This document shows, one piece after another, positions 29,124 to 37,448 of a stretch of 64,000 nt of DNA. Location: assembly GCF_000379485.1 (NCBI RefSeq), contig NZ_KB902315.1, positions 81,530 through 145,529 on the forward strand. Direction: 5' to 3'. Below the pieces are notes generated by a model that did not search any database, was not told the DNA's origin, and was given only the letters and a program-made list of their open reading frames with translations. The position numbers were made by a program, and so were the translations under genes. This DNA comes from Wenxinia marina DSM 24838 (lineage in GTDB: Bacteria; Pseudomonadota; Alphaproteobacteria; Rhodobacterales; Rhodobacteraceae). The stretch's first letter is position 1. Each line of letters opens with the position of its first letter.

Positions 29124-29308
29124 CGCTCGTCACCGACCCCAATATCGCCCGGCCGGACGACTTCTACGCCCGCCTTCTCGCCGTCCATGAGGGGCTGACC
29201 AAAGCAGAGAGCGACGCGCTGAACGCGCGCCTCATCCTCATCCTCGCCAATCATATCGGCGATCCGCAGGTGCTGGACGAAGCGCTGGCGCTTGCCGCCG
29301 AGACATGA
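29120..29308 (+). CDS. DUF2783 small protein, candidate hydroxylase coupling protein
   Basis: 62 aa, all-helical by appearance ([36 protein letters not shown]...). It is coupled to the flavin hydroxylase by an ATGA overlap, so it is probably made in step with it. P. putida 3-hydroxyphenylacetate hydroxylase is reported to need a small coupling protein (MhaB) of similar size; I infer the same role here. Family assignment to DUF2783 is from recognition of the LTxxxSxxLNARLILLLANHIGD pattern, not from a search. Confidence 0.7.
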   Translation: MTLVTDPNIARPDDFYARLLAVHEGLTKAESDALNARLILILANHIGDPQVLDEALALAAET

Positions 29309-29345
29309 CCCGGCCCGGCAGGGCCGACCCGACAGGAGGACAGAC

Positions 29346-30704
29346 ATGAACGTCCAGGACAAACGCGCCATCCAGCAGCAGCTGGCCAGCAACGCCATCA
29401 CGCCCGGCTACATGCCCGGCTTCGGCAACGACCACGAGACCGAGGCGCTGCCGGGCGCCCTGCCCCAGGGCCGCAACTCGCCCCAGCGGTGTCCCTACGG
29501 CCTCTATGCCGAGCAGCTGTCGGGCACCGCCTTCACCGTCCACCCGCCGGAGCGGACCTGGTGCTACCGCATCCGCCCGTCGGTCAAGCACTCCACCCGC
29601 TACCGGCGCATCGACGTGCCCTACTGGAAGAGCGCGCCGCTGATCGACCCCGAGGTGGCGAGCCTCGGCCAGTACCGCTGGAACCCGGTGGAGGCGGAGG
29701 CGGGCGCCGCGCTGACCTGGATCACCGGCATGCGCACGATGACGACGGCGGGCGACGTGCACACGCAGGTCGGCATGGCCTCCCACGTCTACCTCGTGAC
29801 CGAGTCGATGGTGGACGACTACTTCTTCTCCGCCGACAGCGAGATGCTGGTGGTGCCGCAGCAGGGGCGCCTGCGCTTCCATACCGAGCTCGGCATCCTC
29901 GACGTGGAGCCGACCGAGATCGCGATCCTGCCCCGCGGCCTCGTCTACCGGGTGGAGCTGATCGAGGGCCCCGCTCGCGGTTTCGTCTGCGAGAATTACG
30001 GCCAGAAGTTCGAGCTGCCGGGTCGCGGGCCGATCGGCGCCAACTGCCTCGCCAACCCGCGCGACTTCAAGGCGCCGGTCGCGGCGTTCGAGCAGCGCGA
30101 CACGCCGTCGACCGTCACGGTGAAATGGTGCGGCCAGTTCCACGTGACCGAGATCGGCCAGTCGCCCCTCGACGTCGTGGCGTGGCACGGCAACTACGCG
30201 CCCTACAAGTACGACCTCACCGCCTACTGCCCGGTCGGGGCGCTGCTGTTCGACCATCCCGACCCGTCGATCTTCACCGTCCTCACGGCCCCGTCGGGCA
30301 GCCCGGGCACCGCGAACATCGACTTCGTGCTGTTCCGCGAGCGCTGGATGGTGGCCGAGAACACGTTCCGCCCGCCCTGGTACCACAAGAACATCATGTC
30401 CGAGCTGATGGGCAACATCTACGGCATCTACGACGCCAAGCCCGAGGGGTTCGTGCCCGGTGGCATGAGCCTGCACAACATGATGCTGCCCCACGGGCCG
30501 GACAAGCAGGCCTTCGAGGGGGCGAGCCGGGCGGACCTGAAGCCCGGCAAGCTCGACAACACCATGTCCTTCATGTTCGAGACGCGGTTCCCGCAGCAGC
30601 TCACGCCGTTCGCGGCCAAGGAAGCGCCGCTGCAGGAAAACTACATCGACGTCTGGTCCGACCTCGACGTGCATTTCGACGGCACGCCCGAGGGGAAATG
30701 GTGA
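29346..30704 (+). CDS. hmgA: Homogentisate 1,2-dioxygenase
   Basis: 452 aa, normal length. Cleaves homogentisate to 4-maleylacetoacetate using Fe(II). The N-terminus ([26 protein letters not shown]) and the iron-ligand region ([16 protein letters not shown]; His and Glu, then [13 protein letters not shown] with further His) are clearly conserved. ATG 29346 follows a GGAGGA site. It is followed by maiA with a 7-nt overlap, then fahA. Confidence 0.96.
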   Translation: MNVQDKRAIQQQLASNAITPGYMPGFGNDHETEALPGALPQGRNSPQRCPYGLYAEQLSGTAFTVHPPERTWCYRIRPSVKHSTRYRRIDVPYWKSAPLIDPEVASLGQYRWNPVEAEAGAALTWITGMRTMTTAGDVHTQVGMASHVYLVTESMVDDYFFSADSEMLVVPQQGRLRFHTELGILDVEPTEIAILPRGLVYRVELIEGPARGFVCENYGQKFELPGRGPIGANCLANPRDFKAPVAAFEQRDTPSTVTVKWCGQFHVTEIGQSPLDVVAWHGNYAPYKYDLTAYCPVGALLFDHPDPSIFTVLTAPSGSPGTANIDFVLFRERWMVAENTFRPPWYHKNIMSELMGNIYGIYDAKPEGFVPGGMSLHNMMLPHGPDKQAFEGASRADLKPGKLDNTMSFMFETRFPQQLTPFAAKEAPLQENYIDVWSDLDVHFDGTPEGKW

Positions 30705-31330
30705 AGCTCTACACCTACTGGCGGTCGACCACCGCCTACCGGGTGCGGATCGCGCTGAACCTCAAGGGGATCGCGTACGAACCGGTGCCGGTGAACCTCG
30801 TCGCCGGGGAGCAGCGGGCGGCGGACTACGCCCGGATGAACCCCGGCCTCGGGGTGCCGACGCTGGTGCTGGAGGACGGGACGGTCCTGACGCAGTCGAT
30901 GGCGATCCTCGACTGGCTGGAGGAGACGGCGCCTGAGCCGCCGCTTCTGCCCCGCGACCCCGTCGCCCGCGCACGGGTGCGGGCCGCCGCGCTGACCATT
31001 GCGGCGGACGTCCACCCGGTGAACAATCTGCGCGTGACGCAGAAGCTGAAGGAGATGGGCCATTCCGCCGACGAGGCGACGGCCTGGATGAACGACTGGA
31101 TGACGCGCGGCTTCACGGCGCTGGCCGCGCTGATCCCGGACGAGGGTCCCTTCGCCTTCGGCGACGCGCCGGGGCTCGCCGATATCTGCCTCGTGCCGCA
31201 GATCTACAATGCGCGGCGCTGGGGCTGCGACCTGACGCCGTTCCCCCGCCTGACGCGGATCGAGGCGGCCTGCCTCGCCCTGCCCGCCTTCGCCGCTGCC
31301 CGCCCCGAGGCGCAGCCCGACGCGACCTGA
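30698..31330 (+). CDS. maiA: Maleylacetoacetate isomerase (zeta-class GST)
   Basis: 210 aa. N-terminal thioredoxin-like domain with [18 protein letters not shown], the zeta-GST glutathione site (the usual Ser-Ser/Ser-Thr pair), and a helical C-terminal domain. Isomerises maleylacetoacetate to fumarylacetoacetate with glutathione. Overlaps the hmgA end by 7 nt, so it is translationally coupled; GTG at 30701 is an alternative start. Confidence 0.94.
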   Translation: MVKLYTYWRSTTAYRVRIALNLKGIAYEPVPVNLVAGEQRAADYARMNPGLGVPTLVLEDGTVLTQSMAILDWLEETAPEPPLLPRDPVARARVRAAALTIAADVHPVNNLRVTQKLKEMGHSADEATAWMNDWMTRGFTALAALIPDEGPFAFGDAPGLADICLVPQIYNARRWGCDLTPFPRLTRIEAACLALPAFAAARPEAQPDAT

Positions 31331-31345
31331 CCAGAAGGAGCCGAC

Positions 31346-32578
31346 ATGACCGGCCTGATGCGATCCTGGATCGAGAGCGCGAACGCGCCCGACACCGACT
31401 TTCCGCTGAACAACCTGCCTTACGGCGTGATCGACGTGAACGGCTCGGCCCACTGCGCCACGGCCATCGGCGATCAGGTGCTGGACCTGCACGCGCTGGA
31501 ATCGGGCGGCTGGCTCGACTTCGGCGGGGCGCTGCAGACCGGCGCGATGAACACCTTCATGGCCCTCGGCCCCGACGCGTGGGAGAAGCTGCGCGTCACG
31601 CTGTTCGGCCTGCTGGCCGAGGGCGCACAGGCGCGCTCCGGGCTGGAGAAGCACCTGTCGCCGCTCAAGGACGCGAAGATGCGGATGCCCTTCGCGGTCA
31701 CGGAGTACACCGACTTCTACGCCTCGAAGCAGCACGCGACCAATGTCGGGACGATGTTCCGCGGCGCCGAGAACGCGCTGCCGCCGAACTGGCTGCACAT
31801 CCCCATCGGCTACAACGGCCGCGCCTCGTCGGTCGTCGTGTCCGGCACGCCGGTCGTGCGGCCCTCGGGGCAGCTGAAGGGCCCGGACGACGACGCCCCC
31901 CGCTTCGGCCCCTCCCGCCGGTTCGACATCGAGCTGGAGATGGGCGCGATCGTGGGCCGGCCGTCGAACGGTCCGATCGGCGTCGGCGAGGCCTTCGAGA
32001 ACATCTTCGGCTACGTCCTGCTCAACGACTGGTCCGCCCGCGACATCCAGGCGTGGGAGTACCAGCCCCTCGGCCCGTTCCAGGCCAAGGCCACCGCGAC
32101 CACGATCAGCCCCTGGATCGTCACCGCCGCGGCGCTGGAGCCGTTCCGCACCTCCACCCCGCCCCGCGAGGTGCCGCTGCTGCCCTACCTGCACGAGCCG
32201 GGGCCGATGCTGTACGACATCGACCTCGAGGTCGGGCTGACCCCCGATGGCGGGAGCGAGACGATCCTCTCCCGCACGAACTACCGCGAGATGTATTACT
32301 CGGCGGCCCAGCAGCTGGCCCATCACACCAGCAGCGGCTGCCCGATGCGGGTGGGCGACCTTCTAGGGTCCGGCACCATCTCGGGCGAGGCGAAGGACAG
32401 CCGCGGGTCGCTGCTGGAGCTGTCGTGGGGCGGCAAGGAGCCGGTGGAGGTGGACGGCGGCACCCGCAGCTTCGTCGAGGACGGCGACACGCTGACGCTG
32501 CGCGGCCACGCGGCCGGCGACGGCTACCGGATCGGCTTCGGCGAATGCCGGGCCCAGGTGCTGCCGGCGCGGACCTGA
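31346..32578 (+). CDS. fahA: Fumarylacetoacetase
   Basis: 410 aa. Hydrolyses fumarylacetoacetate to fumarate and acetoacetate, the final step of the homogentisate path. N-terminal SH3-like domain (NNLPYGVIDVNG...), then the FAH fold with metal ligands in TDFYASKQHATNVG, the DIELEMGAIVG Glu pair and NDWSARDIQAWEYQPLGPF. It starts 15 nt after maiA and appears to end the operon. Confidence 0.95.
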   Translation: MTGLMRSWIESANAPDTDFPLNNLPYGVIDVNGSAHCATAIGDQVLDLHALESGGWLDFGGALQTGAMNTFMALGPDAWEKLRVTLFGLLAEGAQARSGLEKHLSPLKDAKMRMPFAVTEYTDFYASKQHATNVGTMFRGAENALPPNWLHIPIGYNGRASSVVVSGTPVVRPSGQLKGPDDDAPRFGPSRRFDIELEMGAIVGRPSNGPIGVGEAFENIFGYVLLNDWSARDIQAWEYQPLGPFQAKATATTISPWIVTAAALEPFRTSTPPREVPLLPYLHEPGPMLYDIDLEVGLTPDGGSETILSRTNYREMYYSAAQQLAHHTSSGCPMRVGDLLGSGTISGEAKDSRGSLLELSWGGKEPVEVDGGTRSFVEDGDTLTLRGHAAGDGYRIGFGECRAQVLPART

Positions 32579-32796
32579 CGGCGACACGGGCGGGCGACGC
32601 GCGGGGCGGCCGCGCCTCGCGCCGTCCGCCCCCCGAACTGCCCCCCGATCGCCGCGCAGCGCCGGCCTGCCGGACGCCGCGTGGTTCTGCCGCTACACCG
32701 TGCCGGAGCGCACCGGCGGCGGTGCGACCGGCCCTGTCCGGAACCGGCCTACGCGCCTAGGGTCCGCCAGGAATCCTCTCGCCACCGGATGCCGCC

Positions 32797-33642
32797 ATGT
32801 TCCGCACCACGCTCGCAGCTTTCTCCTCCGTCGCTCTCCTGTCCGCCTGCGCGGGCGGCGGCGGCGCTCCCCTCGGTCCCGAGGAGCCGCCGGTCGAGGT
32901 GCCGGACGACGCGGCGTTCGAGACCTACACGACCTCGCACAACGGCTACGACCGGGCCCGCCGCGACCTGTCCACGCCCGCGGACGCGGCGATCATCCGC
33001 CAATTCGAGGACTCGAACCCGGCCTCGCCGGCCGGCTACCGCAACCTGATCGAGCTGAACCGGGCGCTGTATGCTGACCGGATGACGATCGAGGTGCTGG
33101 CGCAGGTGGACGGCACGGGCAGCGGCGAGACGGTCCAGCGCCTGCTGCGGCTGACCGCCGACCAGCAGCCGCTGGAATATTCCCGCACCGGATCGCAGGG
33201 GACCTATTTCCTGCGCGGCGCGAACTACGCGTGGGTCACGATCGACGACGGTCCGGTGCTCAGCGGCAGCGACTCGCGCGGGCTCGTCGACCTCGTGCTC
33301 GATTTCGACAACGGGCAGGCCGACATCAACCTGCGCACGACGGTCGCCGGCGCCTCGGTGGTGCGCAGCGAACTGGTGGCGGAAGACCTGCCGTTCAACA
33401 TCGTGACCGGCGAGTTCGGGGGGCCCGTGACCGTCGCGATCCACGATCCGGACAGCCCGCTGATCTTCGAGATTGGCGGCAGCCTGCGCGGCAACGTGGG
33501 CGGCACCCCGACCTATGCGAACGGCCGGCACGACCTGTCGGCGTCCGGCCTCTATACCGCGACGGGCACCGACCAGGGCAGCGACGTCACGATCGAGGGG
33601 GCGTTCGCCGGCATCGACCCCAATGCCCTCCCCCCGGGCTGA
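32797..33642 (+). CDS. Surface lipoprotein candidate, possible Slam client
   Basis: 281 aa with a lipoprotein signal (LLSAC, Cys 18) and a Gly-rich tether. The C-terminal half is beta-rich with regular G-rich strands (EIGGSLRGNVGG..YANGRHDLSASGLYTATG..VTIEGAFAG), reminiscent of the beta-barrel domains of TbpB/HpuA-like lipoproteins. The gene overlaps a Slam-like gene by 20 nt; Slam proteins move lipoproteins to the cell surface, so this is probably its client. Ligand unknown. Confidence 0.7.
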   Translation: MFRTTLAAFSSVALLSACAGGGGAPLGPEEPPVEVPDDAAFETYTTSHNGYDRARRDLSTPADAAIIRQFEDSNPASPAGYRNLIELNRALYADRMTIEVLAQVDGTGSGETVQRLLRLTADQQPLEYSRTGSQGTYFLRGANYAWVTIDDGPVLSGSDSRGLVDLVLDFDNGQADINLRTTVAGASVVRSELVAEDLPFNIVTGEFGGPVTVAIHDPDSPLIFEIGGSLRGNVGGTPTYANGRHDLSASGLYTATGTDQGSDVTIEGAFAGIDPNALPPG

Positions 33643-34672
33643 GCCGGCGGCGGCGGTCCGCGCGCTCGCATTCGCCGCCGCGGTCGCGTGGTCCTGCGGC
33701 CCAGCCGCGGCGGAAGGGGACCTGTCCCGGCTGGCCCCCCTCGCCGCGTCAGAGCGGTTGCGGGTCTTCGCCGCAGGCGACCGCCTCGCATCGGGGGCGG
33801 CCACGGGGGCGGAGCTGGAGGCCTTGCGCGCGGCCATGGTGCGCCAAGGCTTCTACGGAACGGGCGTCGTCGGGGCGGCTGCGTCGGTGTCGCCGTACCT
33901 GTCCTACGACAGCAACATCAACGGCGGCGTCACGCAGGACCGCTTCACGGTCAGCGGCCTCGTCTTCGAGGCCGCGCCGGAGTCGCGGGCCGTGGCCGGG
34001 GTGGTCGTCGGCGCGACCGGCGGGGCCGAGCTGCGCTACGCCTGGGCCGAAGGCCGCGTCATCCAGGCCGGCGTGCGGGGGCTCGGCGCCGTCGCCCCGA
34101 CCGAGCAGCTCGGCTACGCGGCGGTCGAGGGGCGCCTGTGTTCGCTCAACCACCTGTCGGGCTGGACCTTCGCGGACTTCTGTCTCGAGGGGGTGGCGCA
34201 GGACAGAGAGCTCGGCCGGTCCGAGGCCTGGGCCGGCACGCTGGGGCTGTCGACCCTCTTCGAGACCCCGGTCGGGGCGCACGACCTGACGGTCGAGGTC
34301 GCATCGTTCGACGGCCAGCCGCAGGGGACGCTGTCGCTGGAGACCGTCTTCCCGGCCCTCGTGGCCGATGTCGGCCTGACCGCGGGCGTGTCCGTCCCGA
34401 ACGAGACGGCGCTGACGGCGCGCGTGTCCGGGGGCGTCCGGTGGCTGTGGGGCGATGCGCCCGCCACTGCCCGGTTGTGGTACGAAGAGCGGGACGGCGG
34501 GCTGTTCCTCGGCCGGCCGCGCCGGGATCGAACCGCGGGCGTGTCGCTCGGGCGAAGCATCGGCCAGGGGATCAACGTCGAGATTCGCTGGTCCCGGACC
34601 GATTCGACGGCCGACCTGTACGACGACGATTCGGTGTCGGCGAGCGTGACGTTCGGCGGCTTCAGTCGCTAG
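33623..34672 (+). CDS. Slam-like outer-membrane beta-barrel protein
   Basis: 349 aa with a signal peptide (cleavage after PAAA, about residue 30). After a short helical region (~35-75) comes a segment SVSPYLSYDSNINGG, which matches the start of the DUF560/Slam barrel, then about twelve or more amphipathic strands to a C-terminal aromatic-containing end (VTFGGFSR). Canonical Slam proteins also carry an N-terminal TPR domain; here that domain is almost absent. Start overlaps the lipoprotein gene by 20 nt, so the two are coupled. Confidence 0.68.
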   Translation: MPSPRAEPAAAVRALAFAAAVAWSCGPAAAEGDLSRLAPLAASERLRVFAAGDRLASGAATGAELEALRAAMVRQGFYGTGVVGAAASVSPYLSYDSNINGGVTQDRFTVSGLVFEAAPESRAVAGVVVGATGGAELRYAWAEGRVIQAGVRGLGAVAPTEQLGYAAVEGRLCSLNHLSGWTFADFCLEGVAQDRELGRSEAWAGTLGLSTLFETPVGAHDLTVEVASFDGQPQGTLSLETVFPALVADVGLTAGVSVPNETALTARVSGGVRWLWGDAPATARLWYEERDGGLFLGRPRRDRTAGVSLGRSIGQGINVEIRWSRTDSTADLYDDDSVSASVTFGGFSR

Positions 34673-35085
34673 CTCCCCGGGGGGCCGTGCGATTCATTTC
34701 GGCTCTTGGCCCATCATATTGCGTTGAAATGTGACCGGAAGGCAGGCGCTTACAAGAACGTGAACTTCCTCGGTATTACGTAGGGTCGGGAGTGGCTGGA
34801 CAGCAGCTGATGACGGCGCGAGAGGCCGGGTCGGGCGGTCCACGCCCTCAAGTCGGGCCCATTGTTGCTGGGTCGGCTCCATCATGAGGCCACAATTCCT
34901 TACGAGACGTAAAGTTGCGGACCTGCTCAAGGCGGGACGCAGGTGACCAAGTTACAGGCCAAGACCAGTGCTCGCGGTACGATTGGAACGATGGAAGACA
35001 CGCGCGGACAGGACCGACTGACGGTCGCGGAGGGCATTGCCCACCCGCCGGTCTGGCCTGCGCTATCCGAGGCAGGGCCCGAAGA
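34673..35085. other. 413-nt gene-free region before the cyclase gene
   Basis: Less GC-rich than its neighbours. It contains a possible promoter (TTACAA at 34750, 18 nt, TATTAC at 34774), and a short inverted repeat TTACG-AGA-CGTAA at 34900-34912 that could be a regulator site. No convincing ORF: the in-frame extension of the cyclase gene to 34915 lacks coding character. Confidence 0.4.
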
Positions 35086-36771
35086 ATGAACGGATTTCTC
35101 AACCACCTAGGCGCATGCACGGCGCTTCAGCCGGCTGGATCGACCGCCTACTTCGTCGCGGGACTGCTCCCGGCCTTCGTCCTGTTCCGGGCGATCCTCG
35201 CACGGCAGCCCACCTTCTTCGGCAAGCGCTATTTCATGATCGCCAACTGGGCGGTCATCTGGTGGATCTTCGCGGTCCTGATGGAGCTGATCTCCATCGA
35301 CCCGGGCTGCAAGGTCGCCTGGGGCACGGCCGCGTTCCTCGGGATCGGCGCCGTTCCGGTCGCATGGTTCCTGTTCGTCTACCGCTTCACCCGGGGTGAA
35401 TCCGGGCCGGTGGCGCGCTGGCAGGCCGCCCTCCTGATCGGCGTGCCCCTCGCCGTGTTCGCGCTCGCCGCGACCAACCCCTGGCATCATGCCTTCTACA
35501 ACCCGGTCAGCGTGCCGGTGAGCGACGAACCGGGCGCTCCCCTGATCTACGAGCACCGGGTCCTGTACTATGTCGCGGCAGGCGGCCTGTACTGCTTCCT
35601 GCTGGGCGCCTATGGCCTGCTTGCGGCGGCGATCGTGCGGGGCGAGGGTCTTGCCCGGCTTCTCTACTCGCTCCTGTTCCTTCTGGCCGCGATCCCCACG
35701 GCCGCGAACGTCGCCTACATCCTCACGGGATGGAGCATCGGCGGCTTCGATCCGACGCCGATCCTGTTCTCGACGGTCCTGCTGATCTACTCGGCGCTGA
35801 TCTCGCTCAACCAGTTCTTCCAGCTGACCACGGTCGCGAAGGACGTGGTGCTCGAGAACCTTCCCGACCCGGTCCTCGTCATCGGACGTGACGGCAAGAT
35901 CATGGTGGCGAACGCCCGGGCGGCCGAGGTGTTCGGCATCGACATGTCGCAGGAGCCGACGGTCGAGACCTTCCCCCAGGTCGCGCGGCTTCTGGCCCTC
36001 ATCCTGGATGCCGAGGGCGGCACGCGGTCGTTGCCCGAGATCAGCGTGAACGGCGCCGACTACGAGGTGCGCTACACCTCGGTCGACGGCCAGTCGCGCC
36101 GCAAGGATCACGCCATCGGCTTTGCCCTGCTGTTCTCCGAGATCACCAACCGCAAGTCGATGCAGATGCAGCTCGCCACGGTCCTGCTCTCCCGCGAGGA
36201 GGAGCTGGCCCAGATGACGCGGCAGAACCGCCGGATCAACGATGAGGTCCGGACCGATCCGCTGACCGGCCTGCTGAACCGCCGTGCCCTGTCGGAAGAG
36301 ATCGCACGGCTGAACGAGGACGACTCCTTCTCGCGCGAGCCGATGGTCGCGACGATCATCGACATCGACCACTTCAAGTCGATCAACGACCGCTTCGGCC
36401 ACTATACCGGCGACGCGGCGCTGACGACGCTGGCGACCTGTCTGCGCGAGGGGTTCCGCAAGGAGGACAGGATCTTCCGCCTGGGCGGCGAGGAATTCCT
36501 CGTCCTGTCCCCGTCGATCGACCTGTCGACGCTCTACGACCGCATCGACCGGCTCAAGACCACGGTGGCACAGGCCGCCCGCGTCATCCCCGGCGACTTC
36601 GAGCTGCGCTTCTCCGCAGGTGTTGCCGTCAGTCCCTACGATGCGGATACCCTGACCGATCTCGTTGCCGCCGCCGACCGCCGCCTTTACGAAGCGAAGA
36701 GCGCGGGGCGGGACCGCACGCAGGGACCCGCCCCCTGCGCCGGGGCGGAGGGCGAGGTCAGATATGCGTAG
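35086..36771 (+). CDS. Membrane diguanylate cyclase (7TM-PAS-GGDEF)
   Basis: 561 aa. Seven hydrophobic segments fill residues ~20-245 (7TM histidine-kinase-type sensor), a PAS domain follows (~255-375), then a coiled linker and a GGDEF domain. The active site is GGEEF (467-471) and an inhibitory I-site RKED (458-461) sits the standard five residues before it, so the enzyme should be an active, product-inhibited c-di-GMP synthase. Its stop overlaps bcsN by 8 nt, placing it at the head of the cellulose cluster, where its product would activate BcsA. Confidence 0.9.
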   Translation: MNGFLNHLGACTALQPAGSTAYFVAGLLPAFVLFRAILARQPTFFGKRYFMIANWAVIWWIFAVLMELISIDPGCKVAWGTAAFLGIGAVPVAWFLFVYRFTRGESGPVARWQAALLIGVPLAVFALAATNPWHHAFYNPVSVPVSDEPGAPLIYEHRVLYYVAAGGLYCFLLGAYGLLAAAIVRGEGLARLLYSLLFLLAAIPTAANVAYILTGWSIGGFDPTPILFSTVLLIYSALISLNQFFQLTTVAKDVVLENLPDPVLVIGRDGKIMVANARAAEVFGIDMSQEPTVETFPQVARLLALILDAEGGTRSLPEISVNGADYEVRYTSVDGQSRRKDHAIGFALLFSEITNRKSMQMQLATVLLSREEELAQMTRQNRRINDEVRTDPLTGLLNRRALSEEIARLNEDDSFSREPMVATIIDIDHFKSINDRFGHYTGDAALTTLATCLREGFRKEDRIFRLGGEEFLVLSPSIDLSTLYDRIDRLKTTVAQAARVIPGDFELRFSAGVAVSPYDADTLTDLVAAADRRLYEAKSAGRDRTQGPAPCAGAEGEVRYA

Positions 36772-37423
36772 TCGAGCGGTACGGGGTGTTGTTGCGGCAC
36801 TCCTCCTGTCGGGTCTGTCGGCGTGCGTCGCCCCTGGACTGGGCAATCTCAGCCTCGAGACGCTTCAGACGTCCCGCCAGTTCGTCATGACGCGCCTGTC
36901 GCTGGCTTGGGCCGCCCCGCGCGGTGCTCTGATCGCCATACAGCGCAGCCTCGGCACGGAGCAGGAGCAGCTGATCGGCCTGGTCAACGACACCACGCTC
37001 GAAGGCGACAACATCCTGTGGCTGCGGGCGCGTGTGCCCGACGGGCGCAGTCCCGGGGCCTTCCGCCTCGACGACTTCCTGTCCCGGACCGAGGGCGTCC
37101 CGTCCCCGTTCGCCAACGTCTCCGACGACGATCTGCGCCGCGCGACCGATACGCTGGGCACCTATTTCTACCTCGTCTACCAGACCGGCGGGCAGACGAA
37201 CTGCGTGCTGGCCTTCCGGCGGATCGACGGCGCGGAACGACTGCTGCCGCGCGGCACGAACATCATGGAAGTGATGCTGCGCAACTGCGTTCTCGGCCCG
37301 GTGGAGCAGGCGCTGCTGCCGATCACCGACCGGCAGATCGGCGTCTCCGCGGTCGCGGCGGTCCAGACGGGCGAGGGCGGCAACCGCATGCTGTCTCCGC
37401 TGGCGGCGCCGGAGGTTCAATGA
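36764..37423 (+). CDS. bcsN: Cellulose biosynthesis lipoprotein BcsN
   Basis: 219 aa lipoprotein (signal ending LSAC, Cys 21). Its position between the cyclase and bcsA, its size and the conserved-looking TNCVLAFRRI...NIMEVMLRNC core fit BcsN, an alphaproteobacterial cellulose accessory protein of unknown mechanism. Two Cys (in TNCVL and RNCVL) may form a disulfide in the periplasm. Start overlaps the upstream stop by 8 nt; bcsA follows after 25 nt. Confidence 0.75.
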   Translation: MRSRAVRGVVAALLLSGLSACVAPGLGNLSLETLQTSRQFVMTRLSLAWAAPRGALIAIQRSLGTEQEQLIGLVNDTTLEGDNILWLRARVPDGRSPGAFRLDDFLSRTEGVPSPFANVSDDDLRRATDTLGTYFYLVYQTGGQTNCVLAFRRIDGAERLLPRGTNIMEVMLRNCVLGPVEQALLPITDRQIGVSAVAAVQTGEGGNRMLSPLAAPEVQ

Positions 37424-37448
37424 CCCCAGTCTGCGAGAGGCAGAGCGG

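Noticed and set aside
34915..35085. Extension of the diguanylate cyclase gene to 34915
   Set aside because: Extra residues are Arg/Gly-rich without helices; ATG 35086 directly precedes the first membrane segment.
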